DNA from: Methylobacterium mesophilicum SR1.6/6
GTDB lineage: Bacteria > Pseudomonadota > Alphaproteobacteria > Rhizobiales > Beijerinckiaceae
Assembly: GCF_000364445.2 (NCBI RefSeq)
Contig: NZ_CP043538.1
Span: 536,501-600,500, forward strand
Length of the DNA stretch: 64,000 bases
Reading direction: 5' to 3'
A model generated the notes under the pieces. That model ran no database searches. It had not been told where the DNA came from and saw only the letters and a list, made by a program, of their open reading frames with translations. The position numbers and the translations under genes are program-made. Shown here in pieces: positions 58,050 through 64,000 of the stretch (position 1 is the stretch's first letter; every line of letters starts with the position of its first letter).

Positions 58050-60536
58050 ATGTGTTTCTCTGGCGGAGGGCGCCGGGAACGGGTGATCGGGCGTGGTTTC
58101 GAGGTCGCGGATTTGGAGACGACGTTGACACCGACGGCCGGCATAGCCGGGTCAGGGCTCGCCGCCGCATTCGCGGCCTGGCTGCGTGCGCCGCAGGTGG
58201 CGGAGGCGTTGGCAAAGCCCGGCTCCGTGCACCTGGTGATCGATCCCGCGACCGGGCTGATCCTGCACGCGTCGGAGGCGTCGCGCGCCCTCGCGGGCGC
58301 CCTTGCGGGTCTCGGGGTCACGGCGTTGTCCCGGCAGATCGCCGCGGCCGCTCCGGCGGACGGCCCGCCGCGTCTGGCACGTCTGCGCCTCGACCTCCGC
58401 CGGATCGCACCGCCCGTGCTCTGCTGGCTCGCACACGGTCTGCAGGAAGACGGTCGCCCCGCGATCCTCGTGATCCCTACGATACCGGTAACCCTGCCTC
58501 GTGCGAAGCACGGCCGGCCGGACGAGCAGCCGGCGCCTGCGCCTGCGAGCGTCCCGGCCGGCGATCTGGCGTCCTCCCCGGAGCCGCCGAAGCGCGAGGA
58601 TCGTTTTCTGTGGCGCGTCGACGCCGCGGGCACGCTGACCGCGCTCACGGGCCCCCGGATCCTGGCGGATCTCGCCGGCCAGCGGGTGGCGGATCTGGCG
58701 GCTGCCGGCCGCATCGTCGGCGCCGACGGGATGCTCGCGGCGATGCGCGAGCGGCGTACCTTCCGCGGCGAGCGCGCGACGTTGGCCTTCGCAAGCGGCT
58801 CCTGTCAGGTGGAATTGTCCGGCGCGCCGCTGGGACGCGGGGACGCGGCCTACTCGGGCTACAGCGGCTTCGGCCTGATCCGCAGCGCGCCGCCGGCGCT
58901 CCCCGATGTGGGGGCGAGTCCGGCGGCCGTGGTTGATGCCGTCTCTTGGGCACCGGTGGAGGAAGCCGCTTCGGCACCAGCCTCCGCGGTCGTGTCGCCC
59001 CCCGCCGCCGCGCCGCTGTCTACAGACGAGCACGCTGCCTTCCGCGAGATCGCGCGGGCGCTTGGCGCGCGCTACGCCGGGGACGAGGCGGAGCCGGAGA
59101 CTGCCCGGGTGCAGGGCGGCGCGGTTATGCCCTTCCCGGGACCGCAGGCGGGGCCTCCGGACACCCGCACCGCGAATGAACCGGGTCCTGACGCCGGAAT
59201 TCTGGCGGGTCTGCCCGTGCCGGCTCTCGTGCATCGGGACGGCGTGATCCTCGCAGCGAACGGACGGCTCCTCGAGCTGGCGGGCCATGCCGACTTGGCG
59301 AGCCTCGGTGCTGCCGGGCTCGGGGGGTTGCTCCCGGGCCTCCCGCGGCAGACGGGCGCGGATCCGGGCACGCGCCGGACAACGCTGGCGGCGGCAGACG
59401 GGCGTGCCTGTCCGGTGGAAGCCGCGTGCGGTCCCTGCACCTGGGCGGAGGCGCCCGCCGAATGCCTGATCGTGCGGCCGCTCGACGAGACGGACGCGGC
59501 CGACACCCTCGCGGCCGAGCGTTTGGCCCACGCGGCGCAGGCCGAACCGATGGCGGGCGCGGAAGCCGCGCTCGACGCCCTGGACACCGGTGTCGTCACC
59601 ATCGACGCGGCCGGGCGCATCGTCGCGGTGAATCGCGCCGCCGCCACGCTGTTCTCCTGCGACCCGCGCGAGGTCGTCGGCGGCACTTTCGTCGCGCTGT
59701 TCGACCGCGAGAGCGTGCTGACCGTCGCCGACCTCCTGCGCGGTGCGGTCCCGGGTCCGCGTGCCGTGAGGCTCGCCGGCCATGACGTGACCCTCGACGT
59801 CAAGCCCGGACCACAGGATGGGCGCTGCGTGGCCGTGCTCGATCGGCCGTCCCGACGCGCGGGCATCACGCCATCCGATCCGGGTGAGCACTCCGCCCTC
59901 GGTCGCCTGGACCGTGCCTTCCGCGAGCCCGTGACCGGGATGGTCCAGCTGGCCGACGCGATGCTGCGGGAGCCGTTCGGCCCGCTGGGCGATCCCCGCT
60001 ACCGCGGTTGCCTCGCGGAGATCAGGGTCACGGGTGAGACGATGCTGGAGCGCGTTGGGAAGCTCCTCGATCTCGCTGCCCTGGAAGCCGGCTCCCTGCG
60101 ACTCGAGCCGCGTCCGCTCGACCTCAACGACGTCGCGGCCCAATGTGTCGCGCGGCTCCAGGCCGAGGCGGCGCGCGGGCGCATCGTCATGCGGACGAGC
60201 TTCTCGTCGGATCTGGAGAATCTGGAGGCCGACGAGCGCTCCGTCAGCCGGGCCGCCTCCCTTGTGATCGAGAACGCCATCCGGCGCTCGGCGGCCGGCG
60301 GCCAGATCATCGTCTCCACCGGCTCGACCGAACAGGCCATCGCCCTGCGGGTGCGCGATACGGGAATCGGTTCGGCGCCGGTGGCGGCCTCCCCCGGCGG
60401 GGAGGCCGAGGATGGCCTCGCCCTGCCCCGCGCCCTCGTGGAGGCCAATGGCGGCCGTCTCCAGCTGGCGGCGCAGGCCGAGGACGGCACGCTGGTGGAG
60501 ATCATCATGCCGACGCGGCGGGCGGCGAACCAGTGA
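58050..60536 (+). CDS. PAS-containing histidine kinase homologue lacking the phospho-acceptor His
   Basis: 828 residues. The first ~450 residues are weakly conserved and Ala/Pro-rich, with degenerate PAS-like stretches (DRFLWRVDAAGTLTALTG). A clear PAS domain lies at about 505-590 (LDTGVVTIDAAGRIVAVNRA). The dimerisation helix reads LDRAFREPVTGMVQLADAML where relatives have SHExRTPLNAI, so Arg replaces His. The ATPase part keeps the N-box VIENAIRRS and RDTGIG, with a weakened G2 loop. The overall layout follows the PdhS/PleC/DivL/CckA group of cell-cycle kinases. It probably binds nucleotide but cannot autophosphorylate in the usual way. The start is uncertain. Confidence 0.75.
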   Translation: MCFSGGGRRERVIGRGFEVADLETTLTPTAGIAGSGLAAAFAAWLRAPQVAEALAKPGSVHLVIDPATGLILHASEASRALAGALAGLGVTALSRQIAAAAPADGPPRLARLRLDLRRIAPPVLCWLAHGLQEDGRPAILVIPTIPVTLPRAKHGRPDEQPAPAPASVPAGDLASSPEPPKREDRFLWRVDAAGTLTALTGPRILADLAGQRVADLAAAGRIVGADGMLAAMRERRTFRGERATLAFASGSCQVELSGAPLGRGDAAYSGYSGFGLIRSAPPALPDVGASPAAVVDAVSWAPVEEAASAPASAVVSPPAAAPLSTDEHAAFREIARALGARYAGDEAEPETARVQGGAVMPFPGPQAGPPDTRTANEPGPDAGILAGLPVPALVHRDGVILAANGRLLELAGHADLASLGAAGLGGLLPGLPRQTGADPGTRRTTLAAADGRACPVEAACGPCTWAEAPAECLIVRPLDETDAADTLAAERLAHAAQAEPMAGAEAALDALDTGVVTIDAAGRIVAVNRAAATLFSCDPREVVGGTFVALFDRESVLTVADLLRGAVPGPRAVRLAGHDVTLDVKPGPQDGRCVAVLDRPSRRAGITPSDPGEHSALGRLDRAFREPVTGMVQLADAMLREPFGPLGDPRYRGCLAEIRVTGETMLERVGKLLDLAALEAGSLRLEPRPLDLNDVAAQCVARLQAEAARGRIVMRTSFSSDLENLEADERSVSRAASLVIENAIRRSAAGGQIIVSTGSTEQAIALRVRDTGIGSAPVAASPGGEAEDGLALPRALVEANGGRLQLAAQAEDGTLVEIIMPTRRAANQ

Positions 60537-60805
60537 GGCCGGGCGACGCGGAGAGGGGCGGACGAAGTATTCGCCGCCCTGGATCGACGAGGCGTTTCGA
60601 GGCCACGCAGTCGGGTTGACAGCGCTGCGTCGAGGCCTCAATCAGCCCCTTACATTGCGCCCAATTTATTTCGCAAATCGGGGATCCGCGCGAGCGGAAC
60701 AGCGATGATACCGTCATCGTAGAATGTAGGCTACGTTACTTTGGAAGTCCTGGCTGCGCGGTGAAGGCCGCGATACGATCGGGCACCAAACAGGGATGGA
60801 ACGCC

Positions 60806-62752
<1,947 letters not shown>

Positions 62753-62902
62753 TCCCGCGGGCCTGATCCCGCCTGCGCCGCCCCGGCGGCGCGGGCTCGG
62801 ACCGGGGCGGATGCCGGTGCGGCGTCCGTCTCCAACAAGAACCACGAATCTTCAACGCGACGAACCCGGGGGCCGGAGAGCGCCCTCGCGGGAGGAACAG
62901 CC

Positions 62903-63274
62903 ATGAGCGGCACGACACTCGATACCCGAGGGCGCACGGCGCCCCCGGGAACACGCCCCCTCGGCGGCGATCTCGATCCGCAGGTCGAGCGGATCGCCCG
63001 GGCCCCGGAATTCCAGCAGCTCGTCAGCGAGCGCACCCGCTTCGGCTGGATCCTCACCATCCTGATGCTGGTGGTCTATTTCGGCTTCATCGGCCTGATC
63101 GCCTTCGACAAGTCGCTCCTCGCCGTGAAGGTCGGCGGCACCGCCTCTCTCGGGTTGTTCGTAGGCGTGTTCGTGATCCTGTTCGCCTTCGCACTCACGG
63201 GTGTGTACGTGGCCCGCGCCAACACGCGCTTCGACGCGCTGAGCGACGCCCTGAAGCGGAGCGTGGCCCGATGA
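62903..63274 (+). CDS. DUF485 family membrane protein (YjcH-like)
   Basis: 123 residues. A soluble N-terminal part with [21 protein letters not shown] leads to two membrane segments ([20 protein letters not shown] and [21 protein letters not shown]) and a short basic end. This is the DUF485 protein normally encoded just upstream of actP. Its role in acetate transport is not established. Its stop overlaps the actP start by ATGA. Confidence 0.9.
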   Translation: MSGTTLDTRGRTAPPGTRPLGGDLDPQVERIARAPEFQQLVSERTRFGWILTILMLVVYFGFIGLIAFDKSLLAVKVGGTASLGLFVGVFVILFAFALTGVYVARANTRFDALSDALKRSVAR

Positions 63275-64000
63275 ACCGCCTCCTCCTCGGCCTCACGCTC
63301 GCCACCATCGCGGCGGGCGCAGCCTACGCCGCCGGCCCGGACCTCGGCGCCGTCCAGCAATCGGCCACGAATTGGCCCGCCATCCTGATGTTCCTGTTCT
63401 TCGTGCTGCTGACGCTCGGCATCACCTACAAGGCCGCCAAAGGCACCAAGTCGGCCGCAGACTTCTACGCCGCCGGCGGCGGCATCTCGGCCGGGACCAA
63501 CTCTCTGGCGATCGCCGGCGACTACATGTCGGCGGCCTCGTTCCTCGGAATCTCGGGCCTTGTCTACACCTCGGGCTTCGACGGGCTGATCTACTCGACG
63601 GGCTTCCTGGTCGGCTGGCCGATCGTGCTGTTCCTCATCGCCGAGCGCCTGCGCAACCTCGGCAAGTTCACCTTCGCCGACGTGGCGAGCTTCCGCCTCG
63701 ACCAGACCGCCATCCGCATCATCTCGGCGGTGGGCACCCTCGTGGTGGTGGCCTTCTACCTGATCGCCCAGATGGTCGGCGCGGGAAAGCTGATCCAGCT
63801 CCTGTTCGGCCTGCCCTATCTCTACGCGGTGATCATCGTCGGCGTCCTGATGATCGTCTACGTGGCCTTCGGTGGCATGAAGGCGACCACCTGGGTGCAG
63901 GTGATCAAGGCCTGCCTGCTCTTGGGCGGTGCGACCTTCATGGCTGGCGCGGTGCTGTACAAGTACGGCTTCAACCCGGAAGCGCTGTTCGCCAATGCCG
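63271..64000 (+). CDS. actP: Cation/acetate symporter ActP, 3' end outside window
   Basis: The first ~243 residues are present. A signal-like first segment ([19 protein letters not shown]) is followed by sodium/solute symporter helices: [35 protein letters not shown] is the SSS family signature, and [23 protein letters not shown] and [17 protein letters not shown] follow. It imports acetate with a cation in characterised relatives. The gene starts in the stop codon of the DUF485 gene and is cut by the window end. Confidence 0.94.
   Translation, partial: MNRLLLGLTLATIAAGAAYAAGPDLGAVQQSATNWPAILMFLFFVLLTLGITYKAAKGTKSAADFYAAGGGISAGTNSLAIAGDYMSAASFLGISGLVYTSGFDGLIYSTGFLVGWPIVLFLIAERLRNLGKFTFADVASFRLDQTAIRIISAVGTLVVVAFYLIAQMVGAGKLIQLLFGLPYLYAVIIVGVLMIVYVAFGGMKATTWVQVIKACLLLGGATFMAGAVLYKYGFNPEALFANA

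Noticed and set aside
60537..60805. Possible extra small gene before acsA
   Set aside because: Frames are short and lack coding character; the stretch most likely holds the acsA promoter.

Overview
The window is high-GC DNA from an alphaproteobacterium, most likely Methylobacterium or a close relative. This is an inference from gene content: a TIGR02300 'FYDLN' protein, PdhS/PleC-like and HWE histidine kinases, a phasin, a NepR-like domain, an OxlT-type transporter, CP4-like AroA sequence blocks and a carotenoid oxygenase. There is no rRNA and no CRISPR array. Two tRNAs (Lys-UUU, Ala-GGC) are present.

Layout. 1-5.6 kb: a co-directional glyco/inositol cluster (CgeB-like glycosyltransferase cut by the window edge, UDP-glucuronate-decarboxylase-like SDR, inositol-1-phosphate synthase, histidine phosphatase, methyltransferase, glycosidase-like protein). 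5.7-16.8 kb: a complete alternative complex III operon (actABCDEF) joined to an A2-type caa3 oxidase (coxBACD), almost every gene overlapping the next. It forms one quinol-to-oxygen branch, but actC carries a one-base frameshift. 16.8-24.6 kb: a signalling block (Crp/Fnr regulator, two HWE kinases, two CheB-type proteins, one of them a CheB-CheR-PAS-kinase fusion, and a response regulator). 24.6-30.7 kb: an accessory, decaying region with an OxlT-like transporter, an orphan ABC binding protein, two IS3-family elements side by side, and the 3' stump of a sulfite oxidase gene. 31-35.7 kb: carotenoid oxygenase, methyltransferase, amino-acid permease and a frameshifted NodS-like methyltransferase. 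36-37.2 kb: two genes of unknown function, one AT-rich and lying beside tRNA-Lys. 37.4-40.4 kb: housekeeping genes (tRNA-Lys, cmk, aroA, TIGR02300, tRNA-Ala). 40.5-47.1 kb: an Lrp regulator divergent from a pyruvate dehydrogenase operon of the homodimeric-E1 type. 47.3-57.9 kb: envelope and stress genes (UbiC-like exported protein, DUF2147, alaS, lytic transglycosylase, NepR-receiver fusion, two transglutaminases, L,D-transpeptidase, phasin). 58-64 kb: a degenerate histidine kinase, then acsA-DUF485-actP for acetate uptake and activation, cut by the window end.

The most unusual signal is in the pyruvate dehydrogenase operon. The E2 gene is split in its linker by a dispersed inverted-repeat element, a second copy of which lies at 3067-3248. 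The lipoyl half ends and the catalytic half begins at an ATGA overlap, and directly before it is a canonical -1 slippery heptamer (G GGA AAA) with a purine-rich Shine-Dalgarno-like tract upstream. A -1 slip would fuse both halves into a normal-length E2; no slip gives a free lipoyl protein and a lipoyl-less catalytic core. A homopolymer sequencing error is the main alternative, because two other genes here (actC and the NodS-like gene) also carry single-base frame breaks.
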